Source: Paenibacillus sp. FSL M7-0420
Lineage (GTDB): Bacteria > Bacillota > Bacilli > Paenibacillales > Paenibacillaceae
Length of the DNA stretch: 64,000 bases
Assembly: GCF_038002345.1 (NCBI RefSeq)
Contig: NZ_JBBOCJ010000001.1
Coordinates: forward strand, 5,394,001 to 5,458,000
Reading direction: 5' to 3'
Notes under the pieces: model-generated
The model's input: only the letters and a program-made list of their open reading frames with translations
The model's database searches: none
Told to the model about the DNA's origin: nothing
Shown: piece after piece, positions 39,126 to 46,731 of the stretch
Position numbering within the stretch: position 1 is the stretch's first letter
Layout of the letters: every line of letters begins with the position of its first letter
Position numbers and translations under genes: made by a program

Positions 39126-39162
39126 AACCTGACCGCTATGCTGCATACGGTTAGGTTTTTTT
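39126..39162 (+). terminator. Terminator of rpsT
   Basis: AACCTGACCG and CGGTTAGGTT form a 10-bp stem with one mismatch, followed by seven T. Confidence 0.9.
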
Positions 39163-39198
39163 ATGCTCGTTAGCTTCATTCATTGAATTTCGCTGTGC

Positions 39199-39252
39199 AA
39201 TCAAAGAGCCTGTCCATCCCATGATACACGCGGGTGGACAGGCTCTTTGATT
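39199..39252. terminator. Bidirectional terminator between rpsT and holA
   Basis: AATCAAAGAGCCTGTCCA and its exact complement form an 18-bp stem with an 18-base loop. The T-rich flanks are short on both sides. It probably ends holA on the reverse strand. Confidence 0.75.
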
Positions 39253-39283
39253 CGTTGATTCGTTCCATGAGAAGCCGCTCTGT

Positions 39284-40303
39284 TCAGGCTCCAAGGCGCA
39301 GCATGAACATCTCCAGCCCCAGCACCTTATCGACAGCTCCCGTCTTCATCTGATAGTCCAGATCCGCCAGAATACTCAGGATCTGCCGCAGCCGCTGGCT
39401 TCCGAACTTATGAGCCTGCTCTCCGGCCAGCTTCACTGCATACGGATGCAGTCCGAGCTGGGAGGCAATCTGTCCCTGCGAATAGCTCTGGGCCGACAGA
39501 TCCTTGACCTGCAGGATGATTCTGAACTGCCGGGCAATCAGCGAAGCGATCTTGATCGGCTCCTCCCGCTGCTTGAGCAGCTCATAGAGCGTATTCAGCG
39601 CCTTGTCCAGGCGCAGATTCGCAATATCCTCCACCAGCGTGAAGATGTTCTGCTCCGTCCCCCGGTGGACCAGACTCTCCACCGCTGCCGCATCCACCCG
39701 ACCGCCAGTACCGGCGAACAGACACAGCTTGTCCATCTCCGCAGACAGACCCTGGAGTCCGGTTCCGCTGCTTGCAATCAGAGCCTCCGCTGTCCCCGGC
39801 GCAAGGGAGCAGCCGCGTTCGCGGAAGCCCTTCTCCACCCAGCGCAGCAGCTCCTCCGCACCCAGGGGATTGAAGGCCAGCACGGTGCCGGCGGTCTTGA
39901 TGCTTTTGACGATTTTTTTACGTTCATCCAGCTTGTCGCCGTTCACCATAAATACAATCACACTGAACTCGGCAGGGTGCTGCATATATTCGCTCAGCAT
40001 CTCCACGTTATGTTCCAGCTTCGCCTTCTCCTTGCCTGCCGTGAACAGAGCCGCATCCCGCACCAGCAGAAGCTTACGCTCTACCATGAACGGTACCGTT
40101 TCCGCCTCTTCAATGACAGCCTGAACCGGAGTTTCGGAGAGATCGAACGGGATCACCGCGAAATCGCGGTCTTCTTTGGGGATCAGGTGTTCCTCCAGCA
40201 TGGCCGCGAATTCATTCATCCGGAACTTCTCACTGCCGTACAGCAGGTACAGCGGAGAGACCTTTCCTTGCTTGATGTCTTTGGCAGCCGTTTTGGCATC
40301 CAT
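39284..40303 (-). CDS. holA: DNA polymerase III subunit delta
   Basis: HolA (B. subtilis YqeN) is the clamp-loader subunit that opens the beta ring. The 339-residue protein begins MDAKTAAKDIKQGKVSPLYL, followed by LLYGSEKFRMNEF, the typical delta N-terminus. It also carries the collar-domain region near the C-terminus (LRQILSILADLDYQMKTG). The start at 40303 follows AAAGGAAG and is chosen over an upstream in-frame TTG. It ends the conserved rpsT/holA pair; the comE operon that normally follows lies 17 kb away. Confidence 0.92.
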   Translation of the reverse strand: MDAKTAAKDIKQGKVSPLYLLYGSEKFRMNEFAAMLEEHLIPKEDRDFAVIPFDLSETPVQAVIEEAETVPFMVERKLLLVRDAALFTAGKEKAKLEHNVEMLSEYMQHPAEFSVIVFMVNGDKLDERKKIVKSIKTAGTVLAFNPLGAEELLRWVEKGFRERGCSLAPGTAEALIASSGTGLQGLSAEMDKLCLFAGTGGRVDAAAVESLVHRGTEQNIFTLVEDIANLRLDKALNTLYELLKQREEPIKIASLIARQFRIILQVKDLSAQSYSQGQIASQLGLHPYAVKLAGEQAHKFGSQRLRQILSILADLDYQMKTGAVDKVLGLEMFMLRLGA

Positions 40304-40426
40304 CCCGCCACTTCCTTTTTCATTTACTTGCCTGATCCGTATCAGACACACACATTCGTACATTTTAACAAAAAAACGGCTGAAAACATAGGTATCATTA
40401 TCACTTCTCTTGACCGGGGCGCAAGC

Positions 40427-40472
40427 CAAAACGGAGCAACCTCGGCAGCCAGGGCCAAAGTTACTCCGTTTC
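40427..40472 (-). terminator. Terminator of the sigma/anti-sigma operon
   Basis: On the reverse strand AAACGGAGTAAC and GGTTGCTCCGTTTT form a long stem with a GC-rich loop, followed by TTTTGG. The rest of the 308-bp gap between holA and the anti-sigma gene shows no gene or other site. Confidence 0.65.
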
Positions 40473-40611
40473 AGCGGCGCATCTATATAAACGACGGAGG
40501 GAGCAGCTCTAGAAACTCTCCCGGCCGCCGGTCATACCGATGATACTCGCAAAGCCTGTAATTCATGTCCTCATGCCTTAGCATATTCCGCAGGCCGGAA
40601 GAACGTTCCGG

Positions 40612-41868
40612 TTATTTGTCGGACGTTGCCGCATCCGGGGTAATAGCCGGGCTGGGGACAGATGAAGCAGAAGCCGCCGGAGAAGCGGTAGGCGCTTGAG
40701 AGTTGGCAGGAGCCGGAGAAGCAGATGGAGCAGGTGTCGCACTCTCTGCCGGAACCGTGTATACCTTCGTCGTCTGCGTACCGTCCTCAAGCTGTAGCAC
40801 ATAAGTGAACTGGGTGCCGTCTTCCGACCACACACCGGAGACCCAGTTCCCCTCCAAAGGAAGCGAGGTTAATACTGTCCGTTGTTGTTCTTCTCCTTCT
40901 GCGGTTAGGCTGTAGATTACAACATGCTGACCCGTCAGCTCAGCCGTATGCTGCCCGTCCGGTGAAGTCCACGAGGAATCTGCGACCATCAGCATGGCTC
41001 CTGCCTCGTTAGGGGCTGGAGTCGGCGCCATCCTTGTATCTCCCGCAGCCGCTTTATCATCCGCCATCTTCTCTTGTGTTGGTGCACTCGACTGTGTGCC
41101 TTGGGGTTCCGCTGACTGGCTATCCGCTTTCTTGGTGCTCTTAGGGCGGTCCGCCGGAGGCGCAGTAGCGGTGCGGTTACTAATCGGAGCTTCGCTTACC
41201 GCAGGCACCTTGTCAGAAGACGTACCGCCGCCAGCTGCGGCCGGTTGATCAGCTCCCTCACTGGGAGCAGGCGGTGCAGATTTCAAATTAACTTCTGCAG
41301 ATTCACTAGGCGTGGCCTGGTCCATCTTATTAAGCTCACTGCTGCCGCCGCTGTTATTCTGTCCGTCCGCCTGCGGGGCGTCCGCACTGCTTTCCGTGCT
41401 CATGTTGGAGTTCGCCGCTCCGCTGCTCATCAAATTGGATGACATATCCAAGTCTGCGCCCGGCAGGCTCTTAGGCATATTGAATACGGCGATGAGCAGA
41501 ATCACCGCTGCCGCCGCAGCACCAATGCCTGTCCGCGCAGCCAGTGAAGGGCCCTTGGACTTTTTGCCCCGGCTATTGGAACGGGAGAAGGGAATAACCT
41601 TCGGATCCTCCGGCTCCATTACAGCAGGCTCTTCCGGGACACCGCGGTCCAGCTGTTCAAGCTGAGGCAGGATAGAGTCAACCAGACTGAAGGGGGGCTT
41701 CACGTCGGGAAGCTGCTCCAGCTGCTGGGAGAGCAGCGTCAGCCGGTCCAAGACTTCCGCGCAGGCAGGACAATCGTCGATATGACGGAACATTTCAAGC
41801 ATTTCTTCCTGACTGAGATCATGATCCAAATAGCGGTGCATCCATTCCATCACCTCCGCGCATTTCAT
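40612..41868 (-). CDS. Zinc-finger anti-sigma factor (zf-HC2) with exported domain
   Basis: The 418-residue protein has an anti-sigma zinc domain with Cys3, His29, Cys33 and Cys36 (HIDDCPAC). A cytoplasmic linker, a membrane helix (GIGAAAAAVILLIAVFNM) and a long Ser/Ala/Pro-rich exported spacer follow. A C-terminal folded domain (SWTSPDGQHTAEL, WVSGVWSEDGTQF) resembles beta-propeller-like repeats. It overlaps the sigma gene by 4 bp (ATGA type), so the two are coupled. It should hold the sigma factor inactive at the membrane until regulated proteolysis. The signal is unknown. Confidence 0.88.
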   Translation of the reverse strand: MKCAEVMEWMHRYLDHDLSQEEMLEMFRHIDDCPACAEVLDRLTLLSQQLEQLPDVKPPFSLVDSILPQLEQLDRGVPEEPAVMEPEDPKVIPFSRSNSRGKKSKGPSLAARTGIGAAAAAVILLIAVFNMPKSLPGADLDMSSNLMSSGAANSNMSTESSADAPQADGQNNSGGSSELNKMDQATPSESAEVNLKSAPPAPSEGADQPAAAGGGTSSDKVPAVSEAPISNRTATAPPADRPKSTKKADSQSAEPQGTQSSAPTQEKMADDKAAAGDTRMAPTPAPNEAGAMLMVADSSWTSPDGQHTAELTGQHVVIYSLTAEGEEQQRTVLTSLPLEGNWVSGVWSEDGTQFTYVLQLEDGTQTTKVYTVPAESATPAPSASPAPANSQAPTASPAASASSVPSPAITPDAATSDK

Positions 41869-42416
41869 CCTGACACACCACCTTTCTGATACTCCTGAAG
41901 TCTATTCTGCAGCTGCTGCCGCGCCCGGAACAGGTACGATTTGACCGTGTTCAGAGGCAGATCCAGACAGTCTGCAATCTCGTTGTAAGAAAAATCCTGT
42001 AAATAGCGGAGCACGATTACCGTCCGGTGATGCTCCGGAAGCTGGTCGATGGCCTCACGGATATCCTCCGCCAGATAACCCGACATCACTTCGCGCTCTA
42101 CGTTATGTTTTTTATCCTGGAACACCATTTCGTGTTCATCGATAGAAACGGTAGGCTTCGTTCTCCGGAATTTGTCTATACATATGTTGGTTACTATTCG
42201 CTGAACCCATGTTTTGAACTGCGCCTTCTCCTCATAGGAGCCGATCTTGGTGTACACCCGGATCAACGCTTCCTGGGAGGCATCCAGAGCATCCTGTTCA
42301 TTATGCAGAATGTAGAAGGCCGTCTTATATACATGCCCCTCAATTTCTCGCAATAGGGTGATTAGAGCGTCGCGATCGCCCGCTTGAGCGGCTCTGATGA
42401 GTCCCTGCTCCACCAC
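41865..42416 (-). CDS. ECF RNA polymerase sigma factor
   Basis: The 183-residue protein shows sigma region 2 (DALDASQEALIRVYTKIGSY) and region 4 (FSYNEIADCLDLPLNTVKSY), with nothing between but a short linker. GTG 42416 follows GAGGGGG at 7 bases. It heads a two-gene operon with its zf-HC2 anti-sigma factor. An ECF-like promoter is present upstream, suggesting self-activation. Confidence 0.93.
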   Translation of the reverse strand: MVEQGLIRAAQAGDRDALITLLREIEGHVYKTAFYILHNEQDALDASQEALIRVYTKIGSYEEKAQFKTWVQRIVTNICIDKFRRTKPTVSIDEHEMVFQDKKHNVEREVMSGYLAEDIREAIDQLPEHHRTVIVLRYLQDFSYNEIADCLDLPLNTVKSYLFRARQQLQNRLQEYQKGGVSG

Positions 42417-42446
42417 GAAGGTTCCCCCTCTCTATGCAATCTTACT

Positions 42447-42473
42447 GACGCGCAAGACTGCGAATTTGTTGCA
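42447..42473 (-). promoter_or_regulatory. Candidate ECF-type autoregulatory promoter
   Basis: On the reverse strand TGCAAC (42468-42473), 17 bp and CGTC (42447-42450) match the general ECF pattern (AAC-containing -35, CGTC -10). It lies 30 bp upstream of the sigma gene. Confidence 0.55.
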
Positions 42474-42543
42474 AGCCTGTAATGATTATTTTAAAAGATA
42501 AAAACTATATGCTTCGCGCATAAATGTTCCTTATCTTTCCCGC

Positions 42544-42583
42544 TGAAACGGTACCGTCCTAAAAAAGGACGGCAAAGCCGTTT
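42544..42583. repeat. 40-bp hairpin repeat, copy 1
   Basis: GAAACGGTACCGTCC and GGACGGCAAAGCCGTTTC form a hairpin around TAAAAAA. The arms differ only in an inner TA versus CAAAG. Closely related copies are at 52802 (degenerate) and 62979 (opposite orientation). The flanks CGCTGAAACGG and TTTCTACTT are also shared. Confidence 0.75.
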
Positions 42584-42706
42584 CTACTTGTAGTCCACAA
42601 TCCCTACTAAGCATACAAGGGATGCTGCTATCATTCAAATACTCTTTTTATAGAAGTTAGTTACAGAAATGACATGAGAAGCAGACCGTCCCATACCTGA
42701 CTTACG

Positions 42707-42967
42707 CTACGACCGGGACGGGTCCTCTAATGTATATAATGTCGTTGCGCACACCAGGAGCACCGCATAATTCTCCCTGGAGTCATCATCAAGCACATAT
42801 ACTTCTCCCTGCTCAAAAAGTTGCGGATGATTATAGTTACGATACAGCTTATAAAGAGCTCCCGCGCTCACCCTGCAGCCGTGGACTGCAGTTCGAATCT
42901 CCACATAATCGGCTTCTTCCACTACCAGTGTCGGGTACAGCTTGCTGCGAAGATCGTCGCCAGTCAT
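42707..42967 (-). CDS. Conserved-looking small protein of unknown function
   Basis: The 86-residue protein begins MTGDDLRSKLYPTLVVEEAD and has no signal peptide, membrane segment or known motif. The composition and strand-rich pattern suggest a compact globular domain. ATG 42967 is preceded by AAGGTG, a modest ribosome site. It stands alone between two terminator or repeat-containing gaps. I do not recognise the family. Confidence 0.55.
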   Translation of the reverse strand: MTGDDLRSKLYPTLVVEEADYVEIRTAVHGCRVSAGALYKLYRNYNHPQLFEQGEVYVLDDDSRENYAVLLVCATTLYTLEDPSRS

Positions 42968-43165
42968 GGCATCACCTTTCAGGTATACTTCTCAATGTCC
43001 GCAGGCGCTTAAGCACTCTGCTCTATTATAAGTATTGCCCGAAGCGGCAGCAATTCTATCATTTAGGCTTAGCTAACAGTTAACAAAATAACCCCACAAA
43101 GTGGGGCTTTAGCGCAGGTGATGACCCAGGTACTTTGCGGGGACCCCAAAACATATAAATTCATC

Positions 43166-43199
43166 AAAAAAATGCCCTGCCTCATAGAGGCAAGACATT
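43166..43199 (-). terminator. Terminator of eda
   Basis: On the reverse strand AATGTCTTGCCTC and GAGGCAGGGCATT form a 13-bp stem with two mismatches and a TAT loop, followed by TTTTTT. A second small hairpin (CCCCAC/GTGGGG, 43092-43106) lies further on. Confidence 0.85.
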
Positions 43200-43258
43200 C
43201 CTGTTGTTCATGTATGACCGGGGTCCAATTCCGCGAACGGCTCACCCTGACTCCCAGT

Positions 43259-43900
43259 TTACTTGCCTTGAATCTCCTTGAACTTCGCTACATACTGCGC
43301 AGCCAGCTCGGTGATCTGGTCATAGCGGCCTTCCTTGGCCGGTGCGGTCAGGTTGCCGCCGATGCCGACAGCGATGCAGCCGTTCTTGATCCATTTCTCC
43401 ATATTGTTCAGATCCACGCCGCCGGTAGGCATAATGTTCACATGCGGCATTGGCCCCTTAACCGCCTTGACATAGTCCGGTCCGAACGCACTGCCAGGGA
43501 ACAGCTTCAGCACATCCACACCGAGCTTCAGAGCTTCCTTCATCTCATTCAGCGTCATGCAGCCCGGCATGTAAGGAATGCCGTACAGATTACACATCTT
43601 GGCCGTATCCTCTTCAAAAGAAGGGCTGACCACAAATTCCGAGCCTGCCAGAATAGCAATTCTTGCCGTCAGCGGGTCAAGCACGGTACCGGCACCAATC
43701 ACGGCGCGGCCCCCGTATTCGTCAACCAGGCGCTTGATCGCTACTTCGGCTCCCGGAGTCGTGAAGGTAACTTCAATATTATTCAGTCCGCCCTCGATAC
43801 AAGCCACCGACATGGCATAAGCATCATCGGCATTATCCGCACGGATAACAGCTACTACGCCAACAGAGGTGATATTCTGCAATACTTTAATTTTCTTCAT
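43259..43900 (-). CDS. eda: 2-dehydro-3-deoxy-phosphogluconate (KDPG) / KHG aldolase
   Basis: The 213-residue class I aldolase splits KDPG to pyruvate and glyceraldehyde 3-phosphate, the last step of hexuronate and ketogluconate breakdown. The Schiff-base lysine is in DVLKLFPGS, the glutamate in GLNNIEVTFTTP and the threonine in IGAGTVLDP. GAGAGGAAG precedes ATG 43900. It is divergent from kdgK across a 340-bp regulatory region, so kinase and aldolase are likely co-regulated although on opposite strands. Confidence 0.95.
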   Translation of the reverse strand: MKKIKVLQNITSVGVVAVIRADNADDAYAMSVACIEGGLNNIEVTFTTPGAEVAIKRLVDEYGGRAVIGAGTVLDPLTARIAILAGSEFVVSPSFEEDTAKMCNLYGIPYMPGCMTLNEMKEALKLGVDVLKLFPGSAFGPDYVKAVKGPMPHVNIMPTGGVDLNNMEKWIKNGCIAVGIGGNLTAPAKEGRYDQITELAAQYVAKFKEIQGK

Positions 43901-43946
43901 GGTTGTTACTTCCTCTCTGGTTATATTCCACTTAGAATATTTATTT

Positions 43947-43964
43947 AGATAAATTAATTTATCT
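43947..43964. promoter_or_regulatory. Perfect 18-bp palindrome in the eda-kdgK regulatory region
   Basis: AGATAAATTAATTTATCT is a perfect palindrome 46 bp upstream of the eda start. Its size and position fit an operator, possibly for the LacI-type regulator at 45571. The remainder of the 340-bp gap is AT-rich and shows no gene. Confidence 0.5.
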
Positions 43965-44071
43965 ATTTTACTAACATCAGGCTTTATCCTTCTAAGAAAA
44001 TAGTAATAACATTGCCGCTAACAGTCAATATATATTTATTCAGGAAGCGTTATTAATCCTTCAAAAATCTT

Positions 44072-44085
44072 CGAAAACGCTTATG
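44072..44085. promoter_or_regulatory. cre/LacI-type operator candidate upstream of kdgK
   Basis: CGAAAACGCTTATG has the central GAAAACGCT core of catabolite-responsive (TGWAANCGNTNWCA) and related LacI/GalR operators, with mismatches at both ends. It lies between eda and kdgK and could be bound by CcpA or by the local LacI-type protein. Confidence 0.4.
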
Positions 44086-44240
44086 TATCAAGGACAAATG
44101 AATCTGACCCCCTGTTTCCTGTGCAAAATAAGCCCGCAGAATGAGCATTGCTATATTGTACAAAACCGTTTTATGTGATAATTTCAACTTATATTTTATT
44201 CTAAACCATAATAACGTGTTCATTTTAGGAGGAACTATTC

Positions 44241-45194
44241 ATGAACAAACAGCTGGATGCAGTCACCTTCGGGGAGCCGATGGCCATGTTCTACGCCAAT
44301 GAAGCCGGCCCTCTGCATGAGGTCACTTCCTTCTCCAAGGCGCTGGCAGGTGCGGAGAGCAATGTAGCCACCGGATTATCACGCCTGGAGCATCTGACCG
44401 GTTATGTGACCAAGCTTGGCGAAGACAACTTCGGCCAGTTCATCACCTCGGCGCTGAACAAGGAGAAGATCGATACCGCGAGCATCACAACGACCAAGGA
44501 GTTCTCCACGGGCATGCTGATCAAATCCAAGGTACTCACTGGAGATCCCAAGGTGGAATATTTCCGCAAAAATTCCGCCGCCTCCAAGCTGAGTCTCGCC
44601 GACTTCGATGAAGATTACTTCGCTTCCGCAGGCCATCTGCATGTGACCAGCATCTCTTCCGCACTCTCGGCTTCGTGTCACGAGTTCTCGCTGCATGCCA
44701 TGGAGTTCATGAAGCAGCGCGGCAAGACTGTATCACTGGACCCGAATCTGCGCCCGACCCTGTGGCCGGACACTGAAACTATGGTTAATACGATCAACGA
44801 TCTGGCTACCCGCTGCGACTGGTTCCTGCCCGGCCACGGAGAAGGTAAAATCCTCACCGGACTTGAGACTCCTGAGGAGATTGCCGGGTACTATCTGGAG
44901 CGCGGCGTATCCCTTGTAGTGATCAAGCTCGGTCCCGAAGGCGCTTACTACAAGACCTCCGCTGGTGAAGAGGGTTATGTGGACGGCTTCAAGGTCGAGC
45001 AGGTTGTCGATACAGTCGGCGCCGGAGACGGCTTCGCGGTTGGGGTAATCAGCGCCATGCTGGAGAAGCTCAGCGTAGCAGAAGCCGTGAAGCGCGGCAA
45101 TGCGATCGGCGCACTCGCCGTGATGTCGCCTGGCGATATGGACGGCCTGCCGACCCGCGCCCGGCTGGAGGAGTTCATGAGCGCTGGCGTATAG
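44241..45194 (+). CDS. kdgK: 2-keto-3-deoxygluconate kinase (PfkB family)
   Basis: The 317-residue sugar kinase phosphorylates KDG to KDPG, the substrate of the neighbouring Eda aldolase. PfkB signatures are visible: GAESNVATGLSRL near residue 38 and DTVGAGDGFAVG near residue 256, which holds the catalytic Asp. AGGAGG lies 8 bases before ATG 44241. The pairing with eda and a LacI regulator, without uronate isomerases or dehydratases, suggests that the upper pathway genes lie elsewhere. Confidence 0.9.
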   Translation: MNKQLDAVTFGEPMAMFYANEAGPLHEVTSFSKALAGAESNVATGLSRLEHLTGYVTKLGEDNFGQFITSALNKEKIDTASITTTKEFSTGMLIKSKVLTGDPKVEYFRKNSAASKLSLADFDEDYFASAGHLHVTSISSALSASCHEFSLHAMEFMKQRGKTVSLDPNLRPTLWPDTETMVNTINDLATRCDWFLPGHGEGKILTGLETPEEIAGYYLERGVSLVVIKLGPEGAYYKTSAGEEGYVDGFKVEQVVDTVGAGDGFAVGVISAMLEKLSVAEAVKRGNAIGALAVMSPGDMDGLPTRARLEEFMSAGV

Positions 45195-45259
45195 CCAATG
45201 AGCAGGTGCTCTGCTGCCGGCAGCGCCCGGCTTCAGCATGAACACACATTAGCACAGCA

Positions 45260-45303
45260 AAAAGGGTGTCCCTGAGCCGGCAGACGGCTGGGACACCCTT
45301 TTG
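45260..45303 (+). terminator. Terminator of kdgK
   Basis: AAAAGGGTGTCCC and GGGACACCCTTTTG form a 13-bp perfect stem with an inner GCCGGC/GCC-rich loop. The symmetric A and T runs suggest it can work in both directions. Confidence 0.85.
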
Positions 45304-45317
45304 CATATGTTATTGAC

Positions 45318-45502
45318 TTACGGACCGGAGAGCCGTTATTTGGGGAATTGCTGCACTATAGCAAGCCTAACGGACTCAGATGACGTTAAGCCGCACTTTC
45401 CGCGCCATCCAGTGCTCTAAATAGCCATTTAACGGCTCCTGTGTCCGTAAAACTTACACCCCCCCTTATTTTCCGCACCATAACGGCCCCTGGGTCCGTA
45501 AA
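45318..45502. repeat. Palindromic four-unit element, second sequence family (copy E)
   Basis: Four copies of a ~22-bp unit (TTACGGAC, 6 bases, GCCGTTAT) occur as forward, forward, reverse, reverse. Anchors CGGAC are at 45321 and 45371, and GTCCG at 45443 and 45494. Spacings are 50, 72 and 51, almost the same as the TTGCA family although the sequence is unrelated. Each unit is itself partly dyadic (CGGAC/GTCCG against CCGTTA/TAACGG). It lies between kdgK and the LacI gene. Confidence 0.75.
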
Positions 45503-45570
45503 GCCGTGGATTCCTGAGCAGATTTCCTATCTGTTGTCACCACGATGGACCTTTCGCCGCCCGCCCTGCT

Positions 45571-46596
45571 CTATTCCGGCTTAGCCGGCGGTTGCACCGA
45601 ATCGCCCTGCTGCAAGGAAGGCGGGAATCTGTAGGTGATGGGCATCGCGCTGTCCGCATCATTGATCAATGAGAGCATGATCTTCGCTGCCTGCATCCCC
45701 ATCTCGTAAGCCGGCTGGCGGATCGTTGTAATATCGGGATTATAGATCCGGGCGAATTCGGCATCGTCAATGCCAATCACTGACAATTGGCCGGGGATGG
45801 AGATGGCCTTGCGGTTCGCATATTTAAGAATCTCGCCCAGCACCAGATCATTGGCGGCAAGCAGCGCCGTCGGCGGCTGGGGCAGCTGTAACAGCTCGTC
45901 CAGTGCGGAAGCGATATCTTCGCGCGACACACTGCGCATATACGAACCCAGCAGAGGCAGACCTGCTTCCTCCATCGCTTTTTTGTACCCGCTCATTCGC
46001 TCTTTGCGCGGGGTGATCGCATGTACGCCAAGCGGCAAGGATAGAATAGCAATCGCTTCATGGCCGTGGCCGGTCAGCTCCCGGATAGCGGTCTTCACCG
46101 CCATCTCGTTATCCAGAAGCAGGCTCTGGGTCGTAATCCCGTCAACCAGCCGGTCCATGAAGACCAGCGGATATTCCGCTTCAATTAATCTGGTGTAAGG
46201 CGCAGGCTGATCTCCAGCCGGGAAAATAATCAGGCCATCCACCTGACGGGCGACCAGCGTCTCCACATAAGTATTCTCCTTATCGGCATTCTCGTCCGAG
46301 TTGCAGATGATCACCTGAATACCGTGGCGCTGCAGCTCATTCTCGATGGCCCGGATACACTGAATGGACAGCGAATAATCTATATTGGCCACAATAATGC
46401 CAACCATATGCGTGCGGTTCTGCTTGAGACTGCGGGCAAGCCCGTTGGGCTGGTAATTCAACTCATCGATAACCTCGGCAATGCGGTTTTTGGTCGCCTC
46501 ACTCATATACTTGAACCGTTTATTCAAAAATTGCGAGACTGTGCTTTTCGATACGCCCGCTTTCCGGGCCACATCCTCAATAGTCAGCTTCTTCAT
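45571..46596 (-). CDS. LacI-family transcriptional regulator (KdgR-like)
   Basis: The 341-residue protein has a LacI helix-turn-helix at the N-terminus (TIEDVARKAGVSKSTVSQFL). A hinge with LARSLKQNRTHMVG and a periplasmic-binding-protein-like effector domain follow (VFMDRLVDG, VSVIGIDD-type LSVIGIDDAEFA). ATG 46596 follows GGAG at 8 bases; the upstream 17 codons are rejected. Its place beside kdgK and eda suggests it is the KDG-responsive repressor, as KdgR is in B. subtilis. The effector is inference. Confidence 0.85.
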   Translation of the reverse strand: MKKLTIEDVARKAGVSKSTVSQFLNKRFKYMSEATKNRIAEVIDELNYQPNGLARSLKQNRTHMVGIIVANIDYSLSIQCIRAIENELQRHGIQVIICNSDENADKENTYVETLVARQVDGLIIFPAGDQPAPYTRLIEAEYPLVFMDRLVDGITTQSLLLDNEMAVKTAIRELTGHGHEAIAILSLPLGVHAITPRKERMSGYKKAMEEAGLPLLGSYMRSVSREDIASALDELLQLPQPPTALLAANDLVLGEILKYANRKAISIPGQLSVIGIDDAEFARIYNPDITTIRQPAYEMGMQAAKIMLSLINDADSAMPITYRFPPSLQQGDSVQPPAKPE

Positions 46597-46630
46597 TGTT
46601 CCCGCTCCACTCTTCGATATCGAACTCCAG

Positions 46631-46655
46631 AAGTAAACACAAACCAAGTTTACTT
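46631..46655. promoter_or_regulatory. Inverted repeat upstream of the LacI-type gene
   Basis: AAGTAAAC and GTTTACTT are perfect 8-bp arms 9 bp apart, 35 bp upstream of the regulator's start. It may be an autoregulatory operator. It differs in sequence from the palindrome at 43947, so it may bind another protein. Confidence 0.45.
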
Positions 46656-46731
46656 AGAGATATTATCAAAAAGTATAGCTTTTTTTTAGTAAATTATCTA
46701 TATGATCCACGTAAAATAATTAGGAGCCCCT

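Noticed and set aside
40304..40429. N-terminal extension of HolA from TTG 40429
   Set aside because: The extra 42 residues are not part of the delta family, and the proper start has AAAGGAAG upstream.
43092..43106. Forward-strand terminator CCCCAC/GTGGGG
   Set aside because: No forward gene ends here. It is more likely a secondary stop for eda transcripts or chance, so it was noted only within the eda terminator entry.
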